Positions 45,720 to 55,791 of a stretch of 64,000 bases of DNA are shown here, in pieces. The stretch spans positions 1,612,001-1,676,000 of the forward strand of contig JAPWJW010000001.1 of the NCBI GenBank assembly GCA_028283825.1, given 5' to 3'. A model generated the notes under the pieces. That model saw nothing but the letters and a program-made list of their open reading frames with translations, had not been told where the DNA came from and did no database searches. The first letter of the stretch is position 1; each line of letters opens with the position of its first letter. Source of the stretch: Azospirillaceae bacterium. Lineage in GTDB: Bacteria > Pseudomonadota > Alphaproteobacteria > Azospirillales > Azospirillaceae. Made by a program: the position numbers and the translations under genes.

Positions 45720-46550
45720 TTAGCGCGCCCGCACCGTGCGCTGGAATTCCGCCGGCGTGCGGCCATAGGCCTGGCGGAAGGCGGCGCTGAAATGGCTGTG
45801 GCTGGAAAAGCCCAGATCGAGGCTGAGCGCGGTGATGTCGTCGTAGTCGGGCAGCAGGTCCAGCGCCCGTGCCAGCCGCAGGCGCAACTGGTAACGGTAA
45901 AGCGGCACCCCTTCCACCTGCTGGAACACCTGCGTCAGGTAGACGGGGGACACCCCGACCTCCGCCCCGATTTCCGCCAGGGTCCAGCGCCGCGTCAGGT
46001 CGCCGGACAGCACCACCTTGGCCCGGTCCACCATCTTCTGCCGGCCGGCGCTGGACCGGGGGGCGTGGGCCGTCCGCTCCCCCAGGGCGCGGCGGATCAG
46101 CGTCAGGGTCAGCGCCTCCCCCTCCAACGTCTCGGCGGTTCCCTGGGCCAGGCTGTGGCGCAACAGGGCGGCCAGGGCCTGGGCGCGCGGGTCGATGCGC
46201 AGGCGGTGGGGACGAAAGGCCAGGTCGCCGCCGGGGCGCAGATGCTCCACCGGGGCCAGTTCATGCAACAGGGCCTCGTCGACCATCACCGACAGGCAGG
46301 CGTCGCCCCCCGTGACCGGATGGCTGACGCGATAGCCGTCGTCGCGGTTGAAGAACAGCACCTGATTGGCCTCCGCCACGGCATCGTCCGGACCGACGTG
46401 GCGGACATAAAGCCCGCGGTAGGGGAAGACCAGGTGGGTGGCGCCGGCGCATTCCTCGGCACTCTTGTGGCGGCAGGTGCCGGCGCAATGCACGTCGCTG
46501 ATGCGCATGGTGTCCGTGCGCAGCAAGCCGCTGACCGTCAGTTCCGACAT
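45720..46550 (-). CDS. AraC-family transcriptional regulator
   Basis: A 276-residue regulator. The C-terminal helix-turn-helix pair is clear: WTLAEIGAEVGVSPVYLTQVF and ITALSLDLGFSSHSHFSAAFRQAYGRTPAEF. The N-terminal domain is of the cupin-like type with FPYRGLYVRHVG, but unusually carries HCAGTCRHKSAEEC near residues 21-34, a Cys-His cluster that could bind metal or sense redox state. The ATG at 46550 has GGGGAGGG upstream; a GTG at 46556 is also in frame. It lies 49 bases after the MATE gene on the same strand, so it may control that transporter. Ligand is unknown. Confidence 0.87.
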   Translation of the reverse strand: MSELTVSGLLRTDTMRISDVHCAGTCRHKSAEECAGATHLVFPYRGLYVRHVGPDDAVAEANQVLFFNRDDGYRVSHPVTGGDACLSVMVDEALLHELAPVEHLRPGGDLAFRPHRLRIDPRAQALAALLRHSLAQGTAETLEGEALTLTLIRRALGERTAHAPRSSAGRQKMVDRAKVVLSGDLTRRWTLAEIGAEVGVSPVYLTQVFQQVEGVPLYRYQLRLRLARALDLLPDYDDITALSLDLGFSSHSHFSAAFRQAYGRTPAEFQRTVRAR

Positions 46551-46599
46551 CGCCACGCCCTCCCCTCACGGTTGAGCATAGCAGATTCGGTGCCGCCGG

Positions 46600-48036
46600 T
46601 CAGCGCCGCGACAGCAGATGGAAACGGACCATCAGCACCGACACCGCCACGATGCTGGCCACCAGGATGCCCTGGAACAGGCCCAGGACGCCGTGCCCCA
46701 GATGGAAGGCGGCATAGGCCGCCACGGGGATCATGACGCCGAAATAGCTGAAGAAATGCAGGGCGGTGGGGATCCAGCTGTCCCCCTGGCCGCGCAACGC
46801 GCTGGCCATCACCGTCTGCCCGCCGTCGGCCACCAGGATCCAGGCCATGAAGGCGATCAGCGGCGCCAGGTCGCGGATCAGCGCCGGGTCGGCGGCGTAG
46901 ATGCGGGCGATGGTCGCCGGGATGGCGGCGAACAGCAGGCCGACGCAGGTCAGCACGCAGGCCGTGATGGCCAGGCCCGTCCAGCCGGCCAAGGTGGCCT
47001 CGCGCCGGTTGCCGGCGCCATGCGCCTGCCCCACCTGCACCGCCGTGGCCGAGGCCAGGCCCAGGGCCGCCATGAAGGGCAAGGCCATCAGGTTCAGCCC
47101 CACGGCGTAGGCGCCCAGGCCCAGGGCACCCAGCCAGCCGGCGAAGATGCCCATGGTGCCGAAGGCGCTGGCCTCCGCCCCCTGGCTGAGGCCGGCGGCG
47201 TAACCCAGGTGGCGATGCCCCCGCCCCCGCCGCCATTCCAGGAAGGACCCGCGCACGCCGTAGCGCTCATGATCGCGCATGGTCCAGACATAGGCGCACA
47301 GGCCCAGGGCCGTCAGCCAGCGGATGCTGGTGGTGGCGATGGACGATCCCACGGCGCCCAGTGCCGGCAGGCCGAAATGGCCGAACACCAGGACGTAGTC
47401 CAGGGTCAGGTTCAGGACGTTGGCGACCAGCATGGACACCATGGCCGGGAACGGCCGCTTGATCCCCTCCAGGAAAAAGGCGGTGGTGATCTGCAGCACC
47501 GCGGCCGGCATGCCCAGGCCCAGGATGGCGATGACCGCCGCCGCCCCGTGGGCGATGTGCGGGTCCTGCCCCGTCACGCGGAAGAACGGCTCGCCGAACA
47601 GGCAGGCGACGGCCACGATCAGGCCGATCATCAGGGCATAGGGCACGGATCTGCGCCAGACGGCGCCCGCCTCCCGCTCACGCCCGCCGCCCACCGCCTG
47701 GGCCACCAGGATGATAGTGCCCATCATCAGGCCGACCACGGTGGCGAAAGCCGTGCCCACCGGCGTGTTGCCCAGCCCGAAATAGGCCAGTTCCTCGGCA
47801 CTGTAGCGCCCGACCATGGCGGTGTCGGCCGTCTGCATCAGCAGCTGGCCCATGCGGGTCAGCATCAGGGGGGCGGCCAGCACCACCAGGTCGCCGGCAT
47901 GGACCAGGACACGCGCCAGCAGGGCCGCCGGCGGCGCATCAGGCGGCAGGCCGGGCCCCGGCGTCTCTTCCAGGGGCGGCAGCGGCGTCACCGTGGCCGA
48001 CAGTTCCGGCGGCACAGGGGTTTCGAACTGGGCCAT
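46600..48036 (-). CDS. MATE-family multidrug/sodium transporter
   Basis: A 478-residue inner-membrane exporter with 12 helices arranged as two similar halves. The first half begins VLAAPLMLTRMGQLLMQTADTAMVGRY, the second GAEASAFGTMGIFAGWLG, both typical of the NorM/MATE fold. Such proteins expel cationic drugs or metabolites using H+ or Na+. The open frame begins at 48123; I chose the ATG at 48036 (MAQFETPV), which leaves a 45-residue Pro-rich N-terminal extension before the first helix. The AraC gene follows on the same strand. Confidence 0.9.
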   Translation of the reverse strand: MAQFETPVPPELSATVTPLPPLEETPGPGLPPDAPPAALLARVLVHAGDLVVLAAPLMLTRMGQLLMQTADTAMVGRYSAEELAYFGLGNTPVGTAFATVVGLMMGTIILVAQAVGGGREREAGAVWRRSVPYALMIGLIVAVACLFGEPFFRVTGQDPHIAHGAAAVIAILGLGMPAAVLQITTAFFLEGIKRPFPAMVSMLVANVLNLTLDYVLVFGHFGLPALGAVGSSIATTSIRWLTALGLCAYVWTMRDHERYGVRGSFLEWRRGRGHRHLGYAAGLSQGAEASAFGTMGIFAGWLGALGLGAYAVGLNLMALPFMAALGLASATAVQVGQAHGAGNRREATLAGWTGLAITACVLTCVGLLFAAIPATIARIYAADPALIRDLAPLIAFMAWILVADGGQTVMASALRGQGDSWIPTALHFFSYFGVMIPVAAYAAFHLGHGVLGLFQGILVASIVAVSVLMVRFHLLSRR

Positions 48037-48206
48037 GACAGGCGCTCTGGCGGCTTTATCGTTGCCCGATGGAACGTCGGGAGGCTGGTCCCCCTGCCTA
48101 ACGCAGTGACGACAAACCTGCAATCGACAAGGGGCGCACGGCTAATGGGCGTCTATTCCCTCCCCGCAACCGTCATGACAGCGACCAGCCATCCCCGAAG
48201 CCGAGA

Positions 48207-48257
48207 GTGGGCGATCAACGGGGAACAGTATTGACCTGTCCCAAACTGATCGCCCAC
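48207..48257. repeat. Perfect 11-bp inverted repeat between MATE and tpsA pseudogene
   Basis: GTGGGCGATCA (48207-48217) and TGATCGCCCAC (48247-48257), separated by 29 bases. It lies just past the end of the degraded adhesin gene. Could be a long-loop terminator or a trace of insertion; neither is shown. Confidence 0.4.
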
Positions 48258-48262
48258 GCCGC

Positions 48263-51200
48263 TCACCTCAGCGTCGGCATCTGGCCGGCGGAGATGGTCC
48301 ACACGTTGGTGAAGTCAAACCCCACGTAACTGGCCTGGAGGAGACTGTCACTATAGGAAAGGACGGAACTGTTCTTGACTGACGCCGTGCTGCCGTTTGC
48401 GCCTATGAACGGAATATTACCGCCATCAGTGGCGTAGCTCGAATCCACGGTTCCGAACGAGTTATAACCAACAAGCGTTCCTATATTAGAGATAGATCCG
48501 GAAATTATAAAGGCGTAATCCGAATAACTTGTCTCAATAGACGCCGGAACTCCATTGGGATTCTGGCCGTTTTCTCCAACAAGCCCGCCGACATTGGTCA
48601 TATTCGCTCCAGATATCGGATATGCTGCATAGCTATTACTGATGTTTCCACCGTTATAGCCCACCAAACCACCAATATCAGCTGCCCCAGATGTCGTGCT
48701 TATAAAAACGCTCGCGGAATCTTTTGATACCGTTCCATAGTTAATACCAACCAGGCCGCCGATAAATTGACTTTGTCCCGTGGTAATGGACCCAGACACG
48801 GCGGAATTGGTGATGGTCCCATAATTCACGGCGGCTAAGAGACCGGCGTCGTAAGAGCCGTCCACCAGCGTTACTGAACCATCGGCGATAATCAGGTTAT
48901 TGACCGAGCCCCCCACGACGCTGATCAAGCCCAGGAAGGGACCGCCACTGGCGATTCTCAAACCCGTGATCGTGTTGCCGCCACCCTCCAGGCTACCCGT
49001 GAACGTAATAGGGGACAGGCCATTGACATACCCGATGGGAACGAAACCGGTGGCCAAGTTCCACATGCTGGACGGGTTGCTCATCTCAGCCGTCAGGTCG
49101 ATCGGCCGCGCCAGGGTGTAGTCCCGGGTTGGATCCATGGTCATCAGCTGAAGCTGATGCGAATTGGCGATGTTGGTGGTGTATTCAACGCGCAGGAACG
49201 GCCGGGTATAGCCGTCGATGGAATACCAGGTGTTGGTGAAATCGAAACCCGTGTAGCCCGCCTGGCTGAAGCTGTCGTCATAGGACAGGACGGAAACGTT
49301 GGTGGTGGTGCCGGAATTCGAGCCGATGGCGGGAAGCGTGGTGGTACCGGTGGAAACGCCGCCAACTGCCATATACAGAACTGATCGTTCCGGTATTTAA
49401 GCCAGCGACGGCACCGATATTGTACGCGCCGGTACCGGCAGTTACTGACCCCGTTCCATAAGACGTACTGATCTGGCCGGTATTCGCCCCGACCAATCCA
49501 CCAAGATTGAAAGCGGAACTGCCGGCCTGGACGTTCCCGGTGGTGTAGCTGGTGGTAATCGTACCAGCATTGCTACCAACCAGGGCGCCGATGGCGGAAG
49601 CGCCATCGCCCACGGTCACGTCACCGATGGAGTAACTACTTGAAATAATCCCGCTTAGATTGCGCCCAACAAGCCCGCCAACCACGAAACCGCCACTTGC
49701 GACATCAACTGATCCCATCGCATACACGTAGTTCAGCGTCCCCAGGTTCCAACCGACCGCACCGCCGATAACTTGGTGGCTTCCGGCACTGATATTCCCA
49801 CGTGAAAAGCTGTCGCTGATGTCGCCGGCGTTCACGCCAACCAGACCGCCCACGAAATTCCCCGAACCGGTTCCCGTGACGTTGCCGGTCGAGTAGCTGG
49901 TGATCATGGATGCGGCGTTGTAGCCCACCAACCCACCAATTGTACGGGAACCCGCCCCCGCCGTGACGGAACCATCGGAATGGCTGACCGTGATGGAACC
50001 GCCGGAGGCATACCCGACCAAGCCGCCTACGGCGGTCGTATTGTTTGAAGCGACGACCGCGCCTTCCGCATGGCTGTTCGATACCGTGGCCGTACTGTAG
50101 CCGACCAATCCGCCGATGTAGGAACTGCCGTCCGCCGCGGTCACGTTGCCGGTCGCATAGGAATTATCGACCGTGCCGCTGCTGTACCCGGCAAGCCCGC
50201 CGATATCGGTACCGCCGGCGCTGACGCTATCATTGGCGAAGGATGTGCTGACCAGGCCGGTGTTGTAGCCGACGAGGCCGCCTATGTTGGTGACGGTACT
50301 GCCGGTGACGGAACCGAAGGCGCCGGTGTTGTAGATCGTGCCGTTGTTCTGGCCGGCGATGACACCGGCGTTCTGATAACCGGACGACAGCGTCACCGCG
50401 CTGTTGATGAACTCCACGTTCTGGACGGTACCGCCCACGTCGATGTCAGCGAATAGGCCGAGGTTGCTGGCGCTGGCCGTGTTGACCGTCAGGCCGGTGA
50501 TGGTATGGCCCAGCCCTTCGAACACGCCGGAGAAGGCGGTCGGCGAGGAGTTGTCCGTACCGGTGACATAGCCGATGGGCGTGAACGAGCCCGTGCCGGT
50601 CAGGTCGATGTCGCCCGCCAGGGCGTAGTGGCCATCGGCGGCGACGCCATCCGCCTGTAGGGCCTCAAGCTGGGCCGCCGTGTGGATCAGGGTGTAGGCA
50701 TTGCCGTTGACTGTCAGGGCGGCACTGCTGCCCGATAGCGTCACCGGGCTGCCCAAGGCCACGGTCAGCAGCCCGCCGCTGCCGCCATCGTTGGTGACGA
50801 CGGTGAAGCCGGCGCTGGCCCCGCTGGCGGTGATGGGGGCGTTGACGGTGACGCCGTGATAGGCGTCCAGGGTCAGGGTGGTGTTCGCCGACCAGCTGAT
50901 GCCGGAGTTCACCACGATGTCGCCGGAACCCGACGTGGCAGTGCCGAAACCACTGGTGCCGGTGGCCGTGGTCTGCAGGGTGACGTTGGCGCCGGACAGC
51001 GCCGTGCTGATGCTGGAGGCGGCGGAGGCATCCACCGTCAGGTCGTAGGGGTCCAGCAGCCAGTCGCCGGCCTTGCCGCCATTGGCGCCGGCCGCCGTGA
51101 CCGTGGCACCGGCCAGGGTCAGCGTGGCGCCCGAGGTCTCGATCTTGCCGCCGTCGCCCGACACCGTGGCCGAGGCGTTCAGCACCGTGGCCGCGTCCAG

Positions 51201-52140
51201 GCTGGTGCTGCTGTTGCTGGCGCTGCCCACCTGGATCTTGCCGCCACCGGTGGCACCCGAGGCGTCGATGGTGGCCCCCGCCAGGGTAATGGGGCCGCTG
51301 GCGTCCAGCACCACCGTGCCGCCGGTCGAGGTCAGCGAGGCCGCCTCGATCACGCCCGTGTCGTTGATCACGCCGCCAGCCAAGGCACCGGCCGCCTTGG
51401 CGGTCAGCAGCACCGTGCCGCCGGGCGTGACGATGGCGCCGCCATTGTCCACCTGCGCCTGCACCGCCGCCGGGGTGACGGCCACGCCCAGCAGGCCGCG
51501 ACCGCTGAAGTCCAGGGTCACTTGGCTGCCCGCCGCCAGGGCCACCGTGCCCAGCTTCGCCGTGATGACGCCGTTGTTGGCCACGTGCCCACCCAGCAGG
51601 GCCACGGCACCGCCATCGGCGGCGGTCAGCGCGCCCTCATTCTCCACCGTGCCGCCGGAGCCCTGGAACACCAGGCGGCCGGCCAGGAAATCACTGTCCT
51701 TGATGTCGAGGGTGGAGGCGATCAGGCCGCCCACGTCCACCGTGGATCCTGCACCAAAAACGATGCCATTAGGATTGACCAGCACGACATTGCCGTTGGC
51801 CTTCAGCGATCCCAGGATCTGCGACGGGTCCGAGCCCGTCACCCGGTTCAGCGCCAGCGACGAAGTCAGTCGGCTGCACGAAGGTGACCGAGGCCTGCGA
51901 CCCGATGTCGAAGCCGGTCCAGTTCAGGATGGCCTTGTCGGTGGACTGGTTGACCGTCAGGGCCGAGCCGCTCTGGCTGATCGCCGCCTGGCCCGCCACC
52001 ACCGTGCCGCCGGTGGGCAGGGCGTTGGATGCCGGCGTGCCGGCCGAGGCCAGGCCGGGTGCCAGGATGGTTCCGGCCAGCAGCAGTCCCCGCAAGGACA
52101 GCCGACCGGTACGTGCGAACACTTTACTCCGCATCATCAT
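48263..52140 (-). pseudogene. TpsA-family filamentous adhesin, second copy, two frameshifts
   Basis: Reading 52140 to 48263, this is a second copy of the adjacent TpsA gene. The start (ATG x3 at 52140) gives a signal peptide identical in layout (LSLRGLLLAGTILAPGLASAG) and reads well to FVQPT. One extra base near 51866 then shifts the frame. The main frame resumes as TGSDPSQILGSLKANGNVVL and runs to about 49370 through many GLUG-type repeats. A second shift there, explained by a missing GC pair near VYG, moves to the frame that ends at 48263. Joined, the product would be near 1290 residues, with a C-terminus about 200 residues longer than the intact copy. Alternatively, both shifts are sequencing errors, in which case this is a functional adhesin. 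Confidence 0.85.
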
Positions 52141-52264
52141 CTACCCCATCTCAATAATTAAATGGATTTACTTGGAAATAAAGAGCCAACGCCTGAACAT
52201 CGCCACGCTGCAAGGAAGCGGAGCTGCCGCCCCGCCTCCCCACAGGAATGACGTTCAGATAGCG

Positions 52265-55200
52265 TCAGTCGCCGTCGATGATGGACACGCTCGATGCATT
52301 ATTCGTGAGCGTGCCGAAGTTGGCGCCGGCGATGCCGTCGACATTCTCCGCGCCAGAGGGCGCCGTGATGGTGCCGGAGGTCGTGGAGTTTGAGATCGTG
52401 CCGTAGTTCACACCGGCGATGGCACCGACGTTGCTGGAGGAAGCGCCCGCCGTGATCGAGACGTTGGAAAGCGTCAGATCCTCAACCGTGCCCGCGCCAC
52501 CAACCTCGCTGAACAGGCCGATGTTGGAGCCGGTGGAGATGATCTTCAGGCCGGTGATGGTGTTGCCGCCGCCTTCGAAAGTGCCGGTGAAGGCGGTGGG
52601 CGAAGCGTTGCCATCCGCAGTGTTGTAGCCGATGGAGACGAAGCCCGTGGACAGCTTCCACATGCTGGACGGGTTGCTCATCTCATCGGTCAGGTCGATG
52701 GGCCGCGCCAGGGTATAGTCCCGGGTCGGGTCCATAGTCATCAACTGAAGCTGATGGGAGTTAGCGATATTGGTGGTGTATTCGACCCGCAGGAACGGCC
52801 GGGTGTAGCCGTCGATGGAGTACCAGGTGTTGGTGAAGTCGAAGCCCGTGTAGCTCGCCTGGTTGAAGCTGTCATTATAGGACAGGACGGAGACGTTGGT
52901 CGCCGTGCCGTAGCTCTGGTAGATGGCGCCATAGAATGGAGCACCGCCATCGATAGAGGCGCTGCCGGCACCGTATACATTCGCGATTACCCCTCCACCC
53001 GACATGTTCCGCCCAGCGACGACACCGACAATGCCGTAACCGGCTACGCTTCCTGTTTCGTAGGATGCGCTGAGTTGGCCCCAGTTGTAGCCGACGAGCC
53101 CGCCGACGTATTCGCTATTATCGGCCACCACATTACCGGTGGTATAGCTGGTCGTGATCGTGGTGCCGTTGAAACCAACCAAGCCGCCAACTTCCGAGCC
53201 CGTGCCGCCCACGGTTACGTTACCCAAAGAATAGCTGCTGGTGATGCTGGCGGCAGACGTTTGCAGTGCGTTGATAGACCCGACCAGTCCCCCCACGGCG
53301 GTAGCGTCCCCCGTGACGGTAACCGACCCCATGGCATAGACGTATGTCAGTGCCCCCTTATTCACAATAGCACCGACCGCCCCACCGACGTAGTTCGCGT
53401 TGTCAGCGATAACGTCCCCTCGGGCAAAACTATCGCTGATGGTGGCATTGCTTGAGCCGGCCAGTCCGCCCACGTAATTGGTCTGACCAGTCGTCGTGAC
53501 GTCACCCGTGGAATAGCTGGTCGTTATGGCCCCAGAATCCCCACCGACCAACCCGCCAATACGGCTGGAACCGTCGCCTGTCGTAACGGCACCGTCAGCA
53601 TGACTAACGGTAATGGCGCCGGTGGTGGCGGTGTATCCAACCAGACCGCCCACGTAAGCGGCGTTAGTCGAAGCGCTCACCGCCCCTTCCGCATGGCTGT
53701 TCGAGATCGTCCCCGAACTATAGCCGACCAATCCGCCGATGTAGGAACTGCCGTCCGCCGCGGTCACGTTGCCGGTCGCGTAGGAATTATCGACCGTGCC
53801 GCTGCTGTACCCGGCAAGCCCGCCGATATTGGTGCCACCGGCGCTGACGCTGTCATTGGCGAAGGACGTGCTGACCAGGCCGGTATTGTAGCCGACCAAG
53901 CCGCCGATGTTGGTGGCGGTACTGCCGGTGACGGAGCCGAAGGCGCCGGTGTTGTAGATCGTCCCGTTGTTCTGGCCGGCGATGACACCGGCGTTCGTAT
54001 AACCGGACGACAGCGTCACCGCGCTGTTGATGAATTCCACATTCTGAACGGTGCCGGCCGTGCCGATGTCGGAGATCAGGCCGAGATTGCTGGCGCTGGC
54101 CGTGTTAACCGTCAGGCCGGTGATGGTATGGCCCAAGCCTTCGAACACGCCAGTGAACACGGTCGGTGAAGCATTGTTGGACGTGGAGACATAGCCGATG
54201 GGCGTGAACGATCCCGTGCCAGTCAGGTCGATGTCGCCCGCCAGGGCGTAATGGCCCGACGCCGTGGCACCGCTTCCCTCCAGGGCCTCAAGCTGAGCTA
54301 CCGTGTGGATCAGCGTATAGGCGGCACCATTGACCGTCAGGGCCGCACTGCTTCCCGACAGGGTGACCGGGCTGCCGAAGGCCACGGTCAGCAGGCCACC
54401 GCTGCCACCGTCATTCGTTTTCACCACCAAACCGGCGCTGGCACCGCTGGCGGTGATGGGCGCGTTGACGGTGACGCCGTGATAGGCGTCCAGGGTCAGG
54501 GTGGTGTTAGCCGACCAGCTGATGGCTGAATTGACGACGATGTCGCCGGAACCGGACGTGGCGGTGCCGAAACCGCTGGTGCCGGTGGCCGTGGTCTGCA
54601 GGGTGACGTTGGCGCCGGACAGCGCCGTGCTGATGCTGGACGCCGCCGACGCATCCACCGTCAAATCATAAGGGTCCAGCAGCCAGTCGCCGGCCTTGCC
54701 GCCATTGGCGCCGGCCGCCGTGACCTTGGCACCGGCCAGGGTCAGGGTGGCGCCCGAGGTCTCGATCTTGCCGCCGTCGCCCGATACCGTGGCGGAGGCG
54801 TTCAGCACCGTGGCCGCGTCCAGGCTGGTGCTGCTGTTGCTGGCGCTGCCCACCTGGATCTTGCCGCCACCGGTGGCACCTGAGGCGTCGATGGTGGCCC
54901 CCGCCAGGGTGATGGGGCCGCTGGCGTCCAGCACCACCGTGCCGCCGGTCGAGGTCAGCGAGGCCGCCTCGATCACGCCGCTGTCGTTGATGACGCCGCC
55001 GGCCAAGGTGCTCGCCGCCTTGGCGGTCAGCAGCACCGTGCCGCCGGGCGTGACGATGGCGCCGCCATTGTCCACCTGCGCCTGCACCGCCGCCGGGGTG
55101 ACGGCCACGCCCAGCAGGCCGCGACCGCTGAAGTCCAGGGTCACCTGGCTGCCTGCCGCCAGGGCCACCGTGCCCAGCTTCGCGGTGATGACGCCGTTGT

Positions 55201-55759
55201 TGACCACATGGCCACCCAGCAGGGCCACGGCACCGCCATCGGCGGCGGTCAGCGCGCCCTCATTCTCCACCGTGCCGCCGGAACCCTGGAACACCAGGCG
55301 GCCGGCCAGGAAATCACTGTCCTTGATGTCGAGGGTGGAGGCGATCAGGCCGCCCACGTCCACCGTGGATCCTGCACCAAAAACGATGCCGTTAGGATTG
55401 ACCAGCACGACATTGCCGTTGGCCTTCAGCGATCCCAGGATCTGCGACGGATCGGAGCCCGTCACCCGGTTCAGCGCCAGCGACGACGCCGTCGGCTGCA
55501 CGAAGGTCACCGAGGCCTGCGACCCGATGTCGAAGCCCGTCCAGTTCAGGATGGCCTTGTCGGTGGACTGATTGACCGTCAGGGCCGAGCCGCTCTGGCT
55601 GATCGCCGCCTGACCGGACACCACCGTGCCGCCGGTGGGCAGGGCGTTGGACGCCGGCGTGCCGGCCGAGGCCAGGCCGGGCGCCAGGATGGTTCCGGCT
55701 AGCAGCAGTCCCCGCAAGGACAGCTGGCGAGCGTGCGCGTATTTCTTACTCAACATCAT
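52265..55759 (-). CDS. TpsA-family secreted filamentous adhesin, intact copy
   Basis: A 1164-residue exoprotein of a two-partner secretion system. The signal peptide is followed by a TPS domain (residues about 35-270) with the hallmark NVVLVNPNGIVFGAG, SQVTLDFSGRGLLGVAV and GGTVLLTAKAA. From about 480 onward lie many GLUG-type repeats such as IGGLVGYNTGLVS and VGGLVGYTATTG, a beta-helical shaft. There is no barrel; TpsB provides the pore. The ATG at 55759 follows GGGGA and is 32 bases after tpsB. Compared with the degraded copy, the C-terminus stops about 200 residues early (SSVSIIDGD). Function as an adhesin or contact effector is inferred from the family. Confidence 0.9.
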   Translation of the reverse strand: MMLSKKYAHARQLSLRGLLLAGTILAPGLASAGTPASNALPTGGTVVSGQAAISQSGSALTVNQSTDKAILNWTGFDIGSQASVTFVQPTASSLALNRVTGSDPSQILGSLKANGNVVLVNPNGIVFGAGSTVDVGGLIASTLDIKDSDFLAGRLVFQGSGGTVENEGALTAADGGAVALLGGHVVNNGVITAKLGTVALAAGSQVTLDFSGRGLLGVAVTPAAVQAQVDNGGAIVTPGGTVLLTAKAASTLAGGVINDSGVIEAASLTSTGGTVVLDASGPITLAGATIDASGATGGGKIQVGSASNSSTSLDAATVLNASATVSGDGGKIETSGATLTLAGAKVTAAGANGGKAGDWLLDPYDLTVDASAASSISTALSGANVTLQTTATGTSGFGTATSGSGDIVVNSAISWSANTTLTLDAYHGVTVNAPITASGASAGLVVKTNDGGSGGLLTVAFGSPVTLSGSSAALTVNGAAYTLIHTVAQLEALEGSGATASGHYALAGDIDLTGTGSFTPIGYVSTSNNASPTVFTGVFEGLGHTITGLTVNTASASNLGLISDIGTAGTVQNVEFINSAVTLSSGYTNAGVIAGQNNGTIYNTGAFGSVTGSTATNIGGLVGYNTGLVSTSFANDSVSAGGTNIGGLAGYSSGTVDNSYATGNVTAADGSSYIGGLVGYSSGTISNSHAEGAVSASTNAAYVGGLVGYTATTGAITVSHADGAVTTGDGSSRIGGLVGGDSGAITTSYSTGDVTTTGQTNYVGGLAGSSNATISDSFARGDVIADNANYVGGAVGAIVNKGALTYVYAMGSVTVTGDATAVGGLVGSINALQTSAASITSSYSLGNVTVGGTGSEVGGLVGFNGTTITTSYTTGNVVADNSEYVGGLVGYNWGQLSASYETGSVAGYGIVGVVAGRNMSGGGVIANVYGAGSASIDGGAPFYGAIYQSYGTATNVSVLSYNDSFNQASYTGFDFTNTWYSIDGYTRPFLRVEYTTNIANSHQLQLMTMDPTRDYTLARPIDLTDEMSNPSSMWKLSTGFVSIGYNTADGNASPTAFTGTFEGGGNTITGLKIISTGSNIGLFSEVGGAGTVEDLTLSNVSITAGASSSNVGAIAGVNYGTISNSTTSGTITAPSGAENVDGIAGANFGTLTNNASSVSIIDGD

Positions 55760-55791
55760 GATGTGTCCCCATAGAAATATTATGGATCTAC

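Noticed and set aside
51769-52140. Programmed frameshift in the second TpsA gene
   Set aside because: No slippery heptamer is seen at the shift, the intact neighbour needs no shift, and a second shift is present downstream.
48263-55759. CRISPR-like or simple tandem DNA repeat in the GLUG region
   Set aside because: The repeats are at the protein level (IGGLVG-type), vary in DNA sequence and length and have no constant spacers.
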